NCBI GenBank assembly: GCA_903904815.1
Contig: CAIVDU010000071.1
Location: 124,001-188,000 of the forward strand
Source: an uncultured Armatimonadota bacterium
Lineage (GTDB): Bacteria > Armatimonadota > Fimbriimonadia > Fimbriimonadales > Fimbriimonadaceae
DNA: 64,000 nucleotides
Reading direction: 5' to 3'
Below, piece after piece: positions 42,997 to 51,549 of this stretch. Every line of letters starts with the position of its first letter. Within the stretch, counting starts at the first letter, position 1. Below the pieces are notes generated by a model. That model had not been told where the DNA came from. It did no database searches and saw nothing but the letters and a program-made list of their open reading frames with translations. The translations under genes were made by a program, and so were the position numbers.

Positions 42997-43740
42997 GTGG
43001 ACGTGTTCAAGCAGGCTCAGGCGAGTATCCTCGTTCGGAACATGCCCGATGGCCAGCGCCCGGACGTGACCGTCCTTGTGCCGGCACTCAACGAAGAGGA
43101 AACTATTGCGGAAGTCGTCGAACGACTTCTTGCTCTGCGGGTGTCAGTCGAAGTTATCGTGATCGACGACGGCAGCACGGACCGTACTACGGAAATCCTC
43201 AAGGGTTATAAGGATCGAATTCGGATTCTCCGGAACGAAGAGCGAGGAGGCAAAGGCAATGCAATCCGCCAGGCTCTTCCTTTCGCAACGGGGCGAGCAA
43301 CAATCATTCAGGACGCGGATCTCGAGTACTTCCCTGAAGAGATCCCCATGCTCATTGCGCCGATCCTGTCCGGCGAGGCTAACGTTGTCTACGGAACGAG
43401 GTTCGCACACGGCCTACCTAAAGACATGGCGCTGCCGAACAAGATCGTGAACCGACTGCTGGCCGCGAGCGTGAGAATCCTCTTTCGTTCGCACATGACC
43501 GATGAGGCCACCTGTTATAAGGCATTCAGAACGGAACTGCTCAATACATTCAATCTTCAATGCAAGCGTTTTGAGTTCTGTCCGGAAGTCACGGCGAAAT
43601 CGCTTCGGCGCGGCGAGGCCATTCTCGAGATTCCGATTAGGTACGTCCCTAGATCCAAGGCCGCTGGCAAGAAGATCCGTTGGACTGACGCCCCAGACGC
43701 CTTTTGGACCTTGTTCAAATATCGCTTCGCCAAGTTCTAG
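42997..43740 (+). CDS. Family 2 glycosyltransferase (dolichol-phosphate-mannose-synthase-like)
   Basis: 247 aa, cytoplasmic GT-A fold without membrane helices: VLVPALNEEETIAEVVERLL, VIDDGSTDRT, RGGKGNAIRQAL and the metal-binding QDADLEYFPEEI. FVYGTRF-like and DEATCYKAFR blocks follow. The subfamily transfers mannose or glucose to polyprenyl phosphate; the exact sugar is not predictable. The start is GTG 42997, or ATG 43042 immediately before the catalytic domain. Confidence 0.9.
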   Translation: MDVFKQAQASILVRNMPDGQRPDVTVLVPALNEEETIAEVVERLLALRVSVEVIVIDDGSTDRTTEILKGYKDRIRILRNEERGGKGNAIRQALPFATGRATIIQDADLEYFPEEIPMLIAPILSGEANVVYGTRFAHGLPKDMALPNKIVNRLLAASVRILFRSHMTDEATCYKAFRTELLNTFNLQCKRFEFCPEVTAKSLRRGEAILEIPIRYVPRSKAAGKKIRWTDAPDAFWTLFKYRFAKF

Positions 43741-44075
43741 TCTGTAGACCTTGTCGTTATTGAACGAATCCTCTGCCTCAAACCTGCCCGTCTTACTTGG
43801 CTGGCATGGCTGATGCAACCTCCTTGTACGCCATTTCCTGGTGAAAATTGCGATAAATCCACAAAAGTTCCAAGGGATGTGGAAAACATTTCTTAGCTGT
43901 GGCGGGAGAGGTCGCAATGCAACTCTGGGCATGATGCCCGGATTCGCGGCAGAGAACGTGGGTCTGGAAGGCGAATTCGCTGAAAAGGCCGGGCCAAAGA
44001 CCGAAGTGGATTGTAAGGTCCCGATGGTTCGCGGAGCACGTTTCAATCGCTACCGATACATGGAGGTAGGAAACT
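43741..44075 (+). other. 335-nt leader region upstream of the fibre-subunit gene
   Basis: No supportable gene. A frame starting at 43841 runs through it but overlaps the subunit gene in another phase and shows no family pattern. A CTGGGCAT-ATGCCCGG-type hairpin lies near 43924-43942. The region may be a long 5' leader carrying regulatory structure; I could not match it to a known riboswitch. Confidence 0.4.
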
Positions 44076-44588
44076 TTGAAAACACAAACTGCGATCAAAA
44101 CATTGGTGATCGGATTTGTTCTGCTGGTGATGTCCGCGATAGCGGGCGCCCAGGTTACGGACACGAGCGGCGTTGCATCAGTCAACGTTCAGCCCGCAAT
44201 CACCCTTTCGCTTGTCACCAGCCCTAGCTGGGGCAAAGTCGTGTGCCCACCGTCAGGCACCGCCCGTTATGCCCTTGACTACGCCACCGGCGCCGTCACG
44301 GTGGTGAGCGGCGACGGCTATGCGTTCAACGACGGTCAGTCCGGACAGTACAGCGTAACCGGCGCTCCTTCGGCTCCGGTGTCCTTTAGCGTGTCGATCG
44401 GGGCTTTCAGTGGCGCTGGTATCACGGTCGTTCATAGCTATATCAACGGCACTTCCTCGTCAGGAACGGACACCCTCGCTGGTGACGGCACCTTCACTCT
44501 CAAAGTAGGCGGCGTCATCGATGTGGCCTCCACGGCGGACGTCGCCAATCAGACCGCGACAGTAACCGTAACGATCGACTACCAATAA
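44076..44588 (+). CDS. DUF4402-like secreted beta-sandwich protein, putative fibre subunit
   Basis: 170 aa with a signal peptide (TLVIGFVLLVMSAIAGAQV). The mature protein begins ASVNVQPAITLSLVTSPSWGKVVCPPSG and continues as a Gly/Thr/Ser-rich beta protein with YSVTGAPSAPVSFSVSIG and a final VANQTATVTVTIDYQ strand, as in DUF4402 and related spore-coat-U-like pilins of archaic chaperone-usher systems. Only one Cys is present. The start is TTG with GGAGGT 7-8 nt upstream. The chaperone and usher-like genes follow on the same strand. Confidence 0.75.
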   Translation: MKTQTAIKTLVIGFVLLVMSAIAGAQVTDTSGVASVNVQPAITLSLVTSPSWGKVVCPPSGTARYALDYATGAVTVVSGDGYAFNDGQSGQYSVTGAPSAPVSFSVSIGAFSGAGITVVHSYINGTSSSGTDTLAGDGTFTLKVGGVIDVASTADVANQTATVTVTIDYQ

Positions 44589-44596
44589 CCGAAAGT

Positions 44597-44625
44597 GCCG
44601 CGCCGTCCAGATTGATCGGCGCGGC
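44597..44625 (+). other. Intercistronic hairpin between subunit and chaperone genes
   Basis: GCCGCGCCG (44597-44605) pairs with CGGCGCGGC (44617-44625) across 11 nt. There is no T-tract. Such hairpins behind pilin genes can stabilise the subunit mRNA or reduce read-through into chaperone and usher genes. Confidence 0.65.
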
Positions 44626-44645
44626 TTCGGAACGGGAAACTGCCC

Positions 44646-45485
44646 ATGACAAAATTCTGCATCTCTGCCCTACGTCTTTCGACGATGGCGTTGCTGCTTG
44701 CTGCGACACTGCTGAGCTTCGGTCAACGACCGGGCGATCTTGTCATTTCTCCAACCCGTGTTCTCCTCGATGAGCACGGTAAGAGCAGCGACCTAACTCT
44801 CCTCAATCGCGGGCTTCGCCCCGTGCGCTATCGACTCTCGCTGGTAGACATGGATATGTCTGAAGAGGGCATTCTCCATCGAGTCGACGGAAATTCGCCG
44901 GTCTCGGCAACGAACATCCTGCGACTCTCACCACGTGAAATCGTTTTGGCGCCTGGTGTCTCTCAGCGCATTCGAATTGCCGTCTTCTTTCAACCGGACC
45001 AGAAGGATGGCGAACTTCGATCCCATTTGGTGTTCGAGCCGATCACCGCGAATGCTCGAAACCAAACATTGAACTCAGAGAGCGGGCCGCAACTGCGGAT
45101 AAGCTTTGAGTTCCGATCTGTGGTCTCGATTCCAGTGCTCGTCCGCCACGGCCGATTAGGAGCAGCCACCACGCTCTCTGAGGCCTCCCTTACGCACGAG
45201 TCCGGAACTTGGACGGCGAAGGTGAAACTCAACCGGAGTGGCAATCGCTCCGTGCGCGGAAACCTGACGGCGACCTTTGTGTCTCTGGACGGGGCGCGCA
45301 GGGTTGAACTCGGCCAGATAGCCGGCTTGGCTGTCTATTTCCCCAATACAGATCGTACGATCGACCTGAAGCTGGAGAAGGACCTTTCAACGCTCGGCAA
45401 AGGCAGAGTTGAAATCCAGTTTTCTGAACTCGACAAGTCGCGAGGATCAGCGGAGGCCAAGGCGGAAATCGCCGCACCTGGGTAG
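44646..45485 (+). CDS. PapD-like periplasmic chaperone
   Basis: 279 aa. After a signal peptide (LRLSTMALLLAATLLSFGQ) the first Ig-like domain shows DLVISPTRVLLDEHGKSSDLTLLN, YRLSLVDMDM and the G1-strand-like block NILRLSPREIVLAPGVSQRIRIAV, with alternating hydrophobic residues as in donor-strand-complementing chaperones. A second beta domain follows (~160-270). In chaperone-usher systems the protein folds subunits in the periplasm and hands them to the usher. It lies 57 nt after the subunit gene and 2 nt before the usher-like gene. Confidence 0.78.
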   Translation: MTKFCISALRLSTMALLLAATLLSFGQRPGDLVISPTRVLLDEHGKSSDLTLLNRGLRPVRYRLSLVDMDMSEEGILHRVDGNSPVSATNILRLSPREIVLAPGVSQRIRIAVFFQPDQKDGELRSHLVFEPITANARNQTLNSESGPQLRISFEFRSVVSIPVLVRHGRLGAATTLSEASLTHESGTWTAKVKLNRSGNRSVRGNLTATFVSLDGARRVELGQIAGLAVYFPNTDRTIDLKLEKDLSTLGKGRVEIQFSELDKSRGSAEAKAEIAAPG

Positions 45486-45487
45486 CC

Positions 45488-48181
45488 ATGGGCTTCTCTT
45501 CATCACTGGCTACGGTCGCTTGGGCTTCTACTGTCCTCGCAAGCGCCTATGTCTCCGGGAAACCTGTTTCTCCGGGACTCAAGCCTGTTGATAACACTGG
45601 CCCCAGCGCGGCGAATTCTTCATCATCAGCAGATGCTCAACCCGAGCTTCTGCTGATGGATGTCGTTTACGACCAGCTTCGTGTCGATTCCGCCCTATCC
45701 GTCCTTCAAGACAAACAAGGCCATCGTTACGTACCGATTCGACAATTCGCATCCACTCTAGGATTCCGTCTTCACGTCGAAATCGATAAACGCAAAATAA
45801 CCGGCTTTTTGAATAGCCCGAGTGAGCGGATCGATTTTGATGGCATCAAGGGCGTCTGCCGCCAGGGTCAGAAAACCACTCGATTTGACCCCAACCTGTG
45901 CTTCATCAAGGACGGAGACGTCTACCTTGACGCCAACGAGTTCTCAAAAATTGCCGGCCTAAAGTTGGTCTGGCAGATGAACCTGCTTCAACTGGAGGTC
46001 TCATCGACCTCCCCGCTTAACGTCGAGAAACAATGGATACAGCGGGCCCGAGACCAAGTCGATCAGATGGCTCAGGCAGTTCAACAGTCTTATCATCCGA
46101 TCAAGATTCCCTACAAGCTTTGGTCGGTCCCCGCAATCGACGCCGAGTTGTACGCGTCGGGCGACATGGGTGACACCAATCCCGATCGAACAACGCGCCT
46201 CTCGATGACCGGGTCCGGTGACCTTTTCATGATGAGCGCACGGTACCGGGTGATGAGCGATTCTCAGGGACAGCCCACCGCACTCCTCTCGCTTGGGAAA
46301 AGCGACCCAGACGCGCAATTGCTTGGCAAGCTACATGCCACCCAATTTGAATTTGGCGACCTCTACATGCCGCCAGTGCCGCTATTAGCTAGAGGACGAA
46401 ACGCCCTCGGCTTCACATTTTCCAATTTCCCACTGGCAGGTCAAGAGATTCGTGATCGGGGTCAGGTCATCGGCAAGGCTCTTCCCGGTTCTCAAATCGA
46501 ACTCTATTCTCGCGACCAGCTGCTCGGGTCGACAAAGACCGACACCGATGGCAACTACCGGTTCAACGCTCTGAGACTTGACTACGGCCCCAACGACCTC
46601 AAGGTCGTGACCGTGACTCCCGATGGCGACGTCGCCGAGTCCAGTCGTCGAGTCTTCGGTGGGACAGATGGTCCAGCAGCCGGAGAAACTCGATACCGCC
46701 TGACCGCCGGAAGAATCGGAACTTCAATCTACAGTTCCGATGCCTTTGGAAACGTCCAAAATCAGGACAGTTCCGAGCTCATCGCCGATTTTCAAAGGGC
46801 TATCGGGAACGGGTCGTGGGCTTCGGCGGTCGGCGCGTTAACCCAGTCGCCGGACGGACTAGGGAAAGACTTAGGCGTCGGCCTTCACACTTGGTTGGGG
46901 TCGACACTGTTCAACGTTCAGTCGATGGTCTCGCTTGATGGCGGTTCGGCCATTTCTACCGGATTCACAAGAAGCATCGGCAGCGCAAGGGCAACCCTGG
47001 AACACACCCAGGCAAGCGGCAGTCTTGCCTCAAGGATCTTGCCGGAGATCGGCGCGAACGGCACTTCCTTGACCTCATTGAAGCTGGAAGGCACGGCCGG
47101 AAAACGATCACATGCCATCTCCTATGGCTTGAGCCTCGACCGTCTTGACGGCGACGAACCGGCCACCGTTCTGCGTTCCAGGCTCAGCACGGGAGACGCG
47201 AATCTGATGTACTCGAACTCGCTCACCATGCGGCTTTCTCAAGGCCCTTCTGATATCGCCGGCTTTGCCCAAATTCGCAAATCGCTCGGAGCAGCGGTCG
47301 GACTCTTCGACCTGGGTTACCAGTTAGGAAGCGGAAAACCCATTCAGATTGCGCGGCTTTCCGTGAACCGTAACTTGAACACCACCTACTCGGCCAGGAT
47401 GGGATTGGAATACGATGGCAACCGTTCACAACCCATCGGGGCGTTGGCTACCGTCTACCGTGCGTTCGGGCCGGTCGATCTAGGGCTGAATCTCGAGGTC
47501 TTGCAAGGTGGAAAAATCAGCGCCAGTCTGCTGTTCTCTACCGGACTGCTTGGTGAGGGTTCCCAAGGACGCATGGCCTTGGCACGCCCAGGAGCAGGTG
47601 AAGCCGGGCTTATCTCGGTACGAGCGTTCATCGACAAGCACTTATCTGGAAAATACGAACCTGACGACCCGCTCCTGACCGGAGTCAGTTTCCTGGTGGA
47701 CGGACACCCTAGGGCAATCTCAACTGGAAAGAATGGGCGAGCCACCATCGACCGTCTCCCACCGAATCAGACGGTCAGTCTGTCCGCCGATGAGGAGAGC
47801 TTTGAGAACCCATCTTGGGTATCTGAAAATCCAGGAGTCGTCACCACGCCGAGACCAGGACGTGCGGTCGTGGTTGACTTCCCAATCCTCGAGACCGGCG
47901 AGATTGAAGGGAGGCTCAACGAGCTCAAGGGAGCGCTGCTTCCGCCGGGGTTAACCGCCCAGTTGATAGACTCCAAAAAGGCCGTGGCCGACTCAAGCAT
48001 TCTCGACTCGGTCGGCACCTTCGTATTTAGTCGGGTTCGCCCAGGCGACTATCTCTTACGGCTGATTGACCTCTCAGGACAGACCTATAAAGAGCGCGAA
48101 GTCAAAGTCGCCCCCGCGGCAATCCTGAAGCATGTTGACATCGACGACGTTCCTGCGCCTAAGTCCCCCGCCCGGCCCTGA
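45488..48181 (+). CDS. Usher-like outer-membrane protein of a divergent chaperone-usher cassette
   Basis: 897 aa with a signal peptide. Residues ~55-175 form an N-terminal domain (MDVVYDQLRVDSALSVL, YVPIRQFASTLGFRL). At ~330-380 a beta-sandwich (GSQIELYSRDQLLGSTKTD, GNYRFNALRLDYGPNDLKVV) resembles usher-associated middle domains. Residues ~400-690 are alternating amphipathic strands typical of a large barrel. At ~700-790 there is an SdrB/carboxypeptidase-regulatory-like domain (FIDKHLSGKYEPDDPLLTGV, then TTPRPGRAVVVDFPILETGE), and a final small beta domain follows. No classical plug is obvious. Function as a secretion and assembly platform is inferred from neighbours and layout. The 3' end overlaps the convergent SRPBCC gene by 23 nt. 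Confidence 0.7.
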   Translation: MGFSSSLATVAWASTVLASAYVSGKPVSPGLKPVDNTGPSAANSSSSADAQPELLLMDVVYDQLRVDSALSVLQDKQGHRYVPIRQFASTLGFRLHVEIDKRKITGFLNSPSERIDFDGIKGVCRQGQKTTRFDPNLCFIKDGDVYLDANEFSKIAGLKLVWQMNLLQLEVSSTSPLNVEKQWIQRARDQVDQMAQAVQQSYHPIKIPYKLWSVPAIDAELYASGDMGDTNPDRTTRLSMTGSGDLFMMSARYRVMSDSQGQPTALLSLGKSDPDAQLLGKLHATQFEFGDLYMPPVPLLARGRNALGFTFSNFPLAGQEIRDRGQVIGKALPGSQIELYSRDQLLGSTKTDTDGNYRFNALRLDYGPNDLKVVTVTPDGDVAESSRRVFGGTDGPAAGETRYRLTAGRIGTSIYSSDAFGNVQNQDSSELIADFQRAIGNGSWASAVGALTQSPDGLGKDLGVGLHTWLGSTLFNVQSMVSLDGGSAISTGFTRSIGSARATLEHTQASGSLASRILPEIGANGTSLTSLKLEGTAGKRSHAISYGLSLDRLDGDEPATVLRSRLSTGDANLMYSNSLTMRLSQGPSDIAGFAQIRKSLGAAVGLFDLGYQLGSGKPIQIARLSVNRNLNTTYSARMGLEYDGNRSQPIGALATVYRAFGPVDLGLNLEVLQGGKISASLLFSTGLLGEGSQGRMALARPGAGEAGLISVRAFIDKHLSGKYEPDDPLLTGVSFLVDGHPRAISTGKNGRATIDRLPPNQTVSLSADEESFENPSWVSENPGVVTTPRPGRAVVVDFPILETGEIEGRLNELKGALLPPGLTAQLIDSKKAVADSSILDSVGTFVFSRVRPGDYLLRLIDLSGQTYKEREVKVAPAAILKHVDIDDVPAPKSPARP

Positions 48182-48602
48182 GGCCGGATAGCTTCATACC
48201 GAAGTGAATCCAGCCTTCCAAGATTCCTTGGCGGTCTGCCGTCTCCAATTCGTCCTCTCCGAACTCGCGGTGATAGAAAGCGACCCTGGTTCCGTCCTCA
48301 ATGGGCATCAGGTGGACATCCACTTGCCTAGATTTCTTCCCCGGTTCATGGTTCCAATTCCACGTAAAGCCGAGGCTTTTTCCGGGCTCAAGGGACGTGT
48401 AAACCCCTGTCAGGATCCAGCCCATGGTCGGCCATTCGAATCGATATTCACCTCCCACCCTTAGGTCGACGGTGGCAACCTCGGGCCACCATTCCACCAG
48501 GTGCTCGGGCAAGGTCAAGAAGTTGAAGAGCGTTTCGGGCTCCAAGGAGGCGAAGTCTCCCGAGACAATCGCTACTTCGGGCGCCGACGGGATTTCTCTC
48601 AT
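48159..48602 (-). CDS. SRPBCC (AHSA1-like) domain protein
   Basis: 147 aa, a single START/Bet-v1-like domain: PETLFNFLTLPEHLVEWWPE, DLRVGGEYRFEWP, LEPGKSLGFTWNW and a C-terminal helix GILEGWIHFGMKLSGL. AHSA1-type proteins bind hydrophobic ligands; the role is unknown. TAAGCT ends 6 nt before the ATG, which points to a leaderless mRNA. The 3' end lies inside the usher-like gene. Confidence 0.85.
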   Translation of the reverse strand: MREIPSAPEVAIVSGDFASLEPETLFNFLTLPEHLVEWWPEVATVDLRVGGEYRFEWPTMGWILTGVYTSLEPGKSLGFTWNWNHEPGKKSRQVDVHLMPIEDGTRVAFYHREFGEDELETADRQGILEGWIHFGMKLSGLRAGRGT

Positions 48603-48608
48603 ACCCAG

Positions 48609-48614
48609 AGCTTA
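48609..48614 (-). promoter_or_regulatory. -10 element TAAGCT of the SRPBCC gene
   Basis: Read on the minus strand it ends 6 nt before the ATG at 48602. Confidence 0.5.
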
Positions 48615-48684
48615 ATCCTTGTGACGACAAGGACACTAGGCCCACTGGGCTGAACCTTAGGCTGGGGGGAATCGGCTAAGGCTC

Positions 48685-49728
48685 TTGGTACGTCTGACCC
48701 TTGTGCCCCATCAAGTCCGAGAGCTGACCGAAGCGCGTGAACTCGAGAGTCTCTCCCCCTATGCCGCCAAGGCCGCCCAGTCTGAGGGCAGAGTCATCGA
48801 AGAGTCTCAAGACCCTGTGCGTACTTGCTTTCAGCGTGACCGAGACCGCGTCCTTCACTCAAAGCCGTTCAGGAGGCTCAAACACAAAACCCAAGTCTTT
48901 ATAGATCCCTTTGGCGATCACTATCGCACCCGGTTGACTCACTCCCTCGAAGTAGCCCAAGTCGCGAGGACTATCGGCCGTGCGCTCCGACTCAACGAAG
49001 ATCTGATCGAGGCGATCGCCTTGGGCCACGACGTGGGCCACACGCCGTTCGGGCATGCCGGCGAGTCAGCCCTCGACTTGGCGATCGTGGAGTATCGAGA
49101 AACCCATCCCAACTCGCCGGGACCGGTCAACTTTTCCCACAGTGACCAGTCGCTTCGAATCGTGGACATCCTTGAGAAGTTAAATCTGTCACAGGAGACG
49201 CGTCTCGGAATTGGTGGCCACAGCAAGGGGAGAAATGACCTGACGGCCCACGACGGACAGCCAACCTCAACCCTTGAGGCCGCCGTGGTGCGCATCAGTG
49301 ACCGAGTCGCCTACATGAACCACGATCTCGACGACGCCTTACGGTCGGGCATCATCTCCAGCGTCCCGAAGGATTTCGAGGAGCTTGGAGCGGACCACTC
49401 CTCACGAATTGGCCGAATGGTGCTGGACATTATCGAGCACAGTCTCGACAAGCCTGCCATTCTCATCTCGCCCCACCTCCTTCAATGCATGAACGAGATG
49501 AAAGAGTGGCTGTTCGAAAACGTCTACCTGCAATACCCGGTGCTGTACCCAGACATCGGGAAAGCTAAACAGCTGGTCCGGGCATTGTTCTTTCACTTTG
49601 CCGAACCAGGCCGACTTCCCGACGGTTACGACGGGATTCAGGGCGCCGTCGACTATCTCGCGGGGATGACGGACCGGTTCGCCATGGACGCATTTGCCCA
49701 GTTGACGATGCCTTCCGCCTGGCGGTGA
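48685..49728 (+). CDS. dgt: dGTPase-like HD-domain triphosphohydrolase
   Basis: 347 aa. N-terminal LSPYAAKAAQSEGR and DRDRVLHSKPFRRLKHKTQV are typical of deoxyguanosinetriphosphate triphosphohydrolase-like proteins. Metal ligands: His86 in RLTHSLEV, His115-Asp116 in LGHDVGHTPFGHAGE, and the later Asp in RISDRVAYMNHDLDDAL. It hydrolyses dNTPs to nucleoside and tripolyphosphate and affects dNTP pools. The start is uncertain: TTG 48685 or GTG 48703, with no strong ribosome site for either. Confidence 0.92.
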   Translation: MVRLTLVPHQVRELTEARELESLSPYAAKAAQSEGRVIEESQDPVRTCFQRDRDRVLHSKPFRRLKHKTQVFIDPFGDHYRTRLTHSLEVAQVARTIGRALRLNEDLIEAIALGHDVGHTPFGHAGESALDLAIVEYRETHPNSPGPVNFSHSDQSLRIVDILEKLNLSQETRLGIGGHSKGRNDLTAHDGQPTSTLEAAVVRISDRVAYMNHDLDDALRSGIISSVPKDFEELGADHSSRIGRMVLDIIEHSLDKPAILISPHLLQCMNEMKEWLFENVYLQYPVLYPDIGKAKQLVRALFFHFAEPGRLPDGYDGIQGAVDYLAGMTDRFAMDAFAQLTMPSAWR

Positions 49729-49732
49729 CGAC

Positions 49733-50866
49733 TCAACTTCCCACAACTGCACTAAAAACCGCGTCGTGGAAGGCGGGGCGAACCATGCGAATCTTGTTGT
49801 TCTCACTCGTTGGGTGGACGCGGTTCGTGAGAAGGATCGCATAAAGCTCTTGGTCGGGATCGCACCAGATGGAGGTGCCGGTGTAGCCGGTGTGTCCGAA
49901 AGAGCGATTGCCGAATCGCTCTCCAGCCGAACTCGGAACACTTTTGGTGTCCCAGCCCAGCCCACGACTGCTCCGATCGCTTTGACATCGCGTCCACTCC
50001 GCGACCGTGTCCTTATGGGCAAACTTGCGGCCATTCAGCGCGTCCACGAATCGGACGAGATCGTTCAATGTGGAGAACAGGCCGGCATGACCGGCTACAC
50101 CCTCGAGAACGGCAGCGGTTGGATCGTGAACCTCCGCTTGAATATAGGCGGGAGATTTCCCAAAGAGCCGTTCTTGCTCTGGCGAAGTGAATCGCCGAGC
50201 TCGCAGTTTGATTCTCCACGGATCCAGAACCTCGGTAGGGGCGCAGCGGTCGCAGATTTCCGGCCTGGTCAGTCCCGTCGAACGCTCCAGAGCAGCGGCG
50301 GAAAATCGGGTGTCGTGCATCTTCGACGGCTCAAAAACGTGCTTGGTCGCATAAGCGTCCAAGGATTGTCCGGAGATCCGTTGCATGGCTTCTGCCAATA
50401 GGATCATGCTCAGATCGCTGTAAACCATCTTCGTGCCGACAGGGTATTGCAGCGGCTCCGCATACGCGGCATCGAGAATCGCTTGTCGTTCGAAGTAGGA
50501 CTCGATGTGGAGGAGGTCGGGAATCAGTCCCGCGTCATGCAGAAGCAGATTTCGCATCAGGACTTTGTCCTTGCCGTCACGGCGAAACTCCGGGATGACG
50601 GAGGCAACGGGCTGGTCGATATCGAGTGCGCCTCTATCATGTAAGTGCATCGCCACGGACGTGGTCGCTACCACCTTGGTCAACGATGCAAGATCCCAAA
50701 GCGTGTGCTCATCGATGTCTGGGGATTCCGGGCAGTAGGTCTGTTTGCCGAAGTACCGGCGTTCGACCCTGCCGCGGTGATGCACCGCGAAACAGGCGCC
50801 CGGAAAGGACCCATCCTTGATCGCGGCGGCGACAATGTCCTCGACCGATTCCAAATTCATCGACAT
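49733..50866 (-). CDS. Serine hydrolase, beta-lactamase/class C-like
   Basis: 377 aa, no signal peptide visible. The nucleophile is in SLTK (Ser61, Lys64), the second motif is YSD (Tyr149), and the third HTG in GHTGYTGTSIW. The block EVHDPTAAVLEGVAGHAGLFST is shared with the esterase/beta-lactamase family often fused or adjacent to N-acetylglucosaminidases and muropeptide genes. A cell-wall recycling hydrolase or esterase is more likely than antibiotic resistance. Its first 10 nt overlap the end of an upstream frame that may be a transporter remnant. Confidence 0.9.
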   Translation of the reverse strand: MSMNLESVEDIVAAAIKDGSFPGACFAVHHRGRVERRYFGKQTYCPESPDIDEHTLWDLASLTKVVATTSVAMHLHDRGALDIDQPVASVIPEFRRDGKDKVLMRNLLLHDAGLIPDLLHIESYFERQAILDAAYAEPLQYPVGTKMVYSDLSMILLAEAMQRISGQSLDAYATKHVFEPSKMHDTRFSAAALERSTGLTRPEICDRCAPTEVLDPWRIKLRARRFTSPEQERLFGKSPAYIQAEVHDPTAAVLEGVAGHAGLFSTLNDLVRFVDALNGRKFAHKDTVAEWTRCQSDRSSRGLGWDTKSVPSSAGERFGNRSFGHTGYTGTSIWCDPDQELYAILLTNRVHPTSENNKIRMVRPAFHDAVFSAVVGS

Positions 50867-51117
50867 ATTCTATATCTCCCCCACGCCGCGGAAACGGAGT
50901 TTTGCGGGCCATCGTCTAGGGGGATGAAAAAGAGGGTGACCAGTCCCGGAAGAGTCAGAAACATTGCCGATAAGAAGAAGCCCTCGTAGCCCAGGCATCG
51001 TAAGACTTGAGGGAATTCGGGCTTCAATCCCATCCTTGCCAAATCCACCACGATGAACTTGGCAACCGGCAAATCACTTACCTGCCCGTCGTTCCGAGCC
51101 CGAATGCGTCCGATTCC
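50857..51117 (-). pseudogene. Possible remnant of an AmpG-like MFS transporter C-terminus
   Basis: The frame is open from a stop at 51118-51120 to a TGA at 50857. It contains LGYEGFFLSAMFLTLPGLVTLFFIPL, in parts like the last helix of AmpG-type muropeptide permeases (LGW..FFL...PGL pattern). Nothing upstream continues the protein. The stop codon overlaps the serine hydrolase start by 10 nt, as in a translationally coupled operon. It could instead be a small membrane protein starting at TTG 51072 (71 aa). Confidence 0.35.
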
Positions 51118-51120
51118 CTA

Positions 51121-51244
51121 TTTGTCCAATGTGAGCGCATCGTTTCTTGGCATAATCCCCGCATTTGCTCCCGCTAGGAACTTCACGAGGAAGTCCAAGT
51201 CTTATAGGTGTGGGTTCGAGTTTCGGACTCATCGGGAGAGCGTC
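51121..51244. other. Intergenic stretch between divergent frames
   Basis: No gene or clear signal apart from a GGGAGAG ribosome-site-like sequence just before ATG 51245 and a TTCGAGTTTCGG stretch that superficially resembles a tRNA T-arm. Confidence 0.4.
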
Positions 51245-51508
51245 ATGCCTAATAAGATTCACACATCGGAAGACAGCGGATCTTGCTCCGACTTGCTCAA
51301 AGCGATCGGGCTTGTTGGCCTTGCGGATACGATCGGACTGCCTGGTGCATATACCTGCTTCCAGAGGCTCGATCTTTTCGACTGCCAGATCGGCATCGTG
51401 CCAGGGAATTTTTCCGCGGCTGAAGTCATCGAACTTTTCAAAGCCGCAGCCCTTGTCCCCGAGTCCCATCTCCAACACAACCGTTCTGAGACTAAGACAG
51501 CTGCCTGA
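51245..51508 (+). CDS. Small orphan protein, 87 aa
   Basis: Weakly supported. The ATG has GGGAGAG about 6 nt upstream. The protein starts MPNKIHTSEDSGSCSDLLKA, has a mixed hydrophobic middle (IGLVGLADTIGLPGAYTCF) and a hydrophilic end; three Cys. No family recognised, no signal peptide. It lies 41 nt before the GH65-type lipoprotein gene. A minus-strand frame over the same bases has no better support. Confidence 0.35.
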   Translation: MPNKIHTSEDSGSCSDLLKAIGLVGLADTIGLPGAYTCFQRLDLFDCQIGIVPGNFSAAEVIELFKAAALVPESHLQHNRSETKTAA

Positions 51509-51536
51509 GCCACGTCGCTCCGATCAGCCAAATCGG

Positions 51537-51542
51537 TACGAT
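51537..51542 (+). promoter_or_regulatory. -10 element TACGAT of the GH65-type gene
   Basis: It ends 7 nt before the ATG at 51550. There is no Shine-Dalgarno between them. Confidence 0.5.
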
Positions 51543-51549
51543 CTATGCG

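Noticed and set aside
43841-44227. 128-codon plus-strand frame before the fibre subunit
   Set aside because: Runs out of phase into the subunit gene; composition unlike a real protein; the TTG start of the subunit has a much better ribosome site.
51180-51240. tRNA-like stretch with GGTTCGAG
   Set aside because: The 5-bp T-stem does not pair (GTGGG against TTCGG), and no acceptor stem or anticodon arm could be built.
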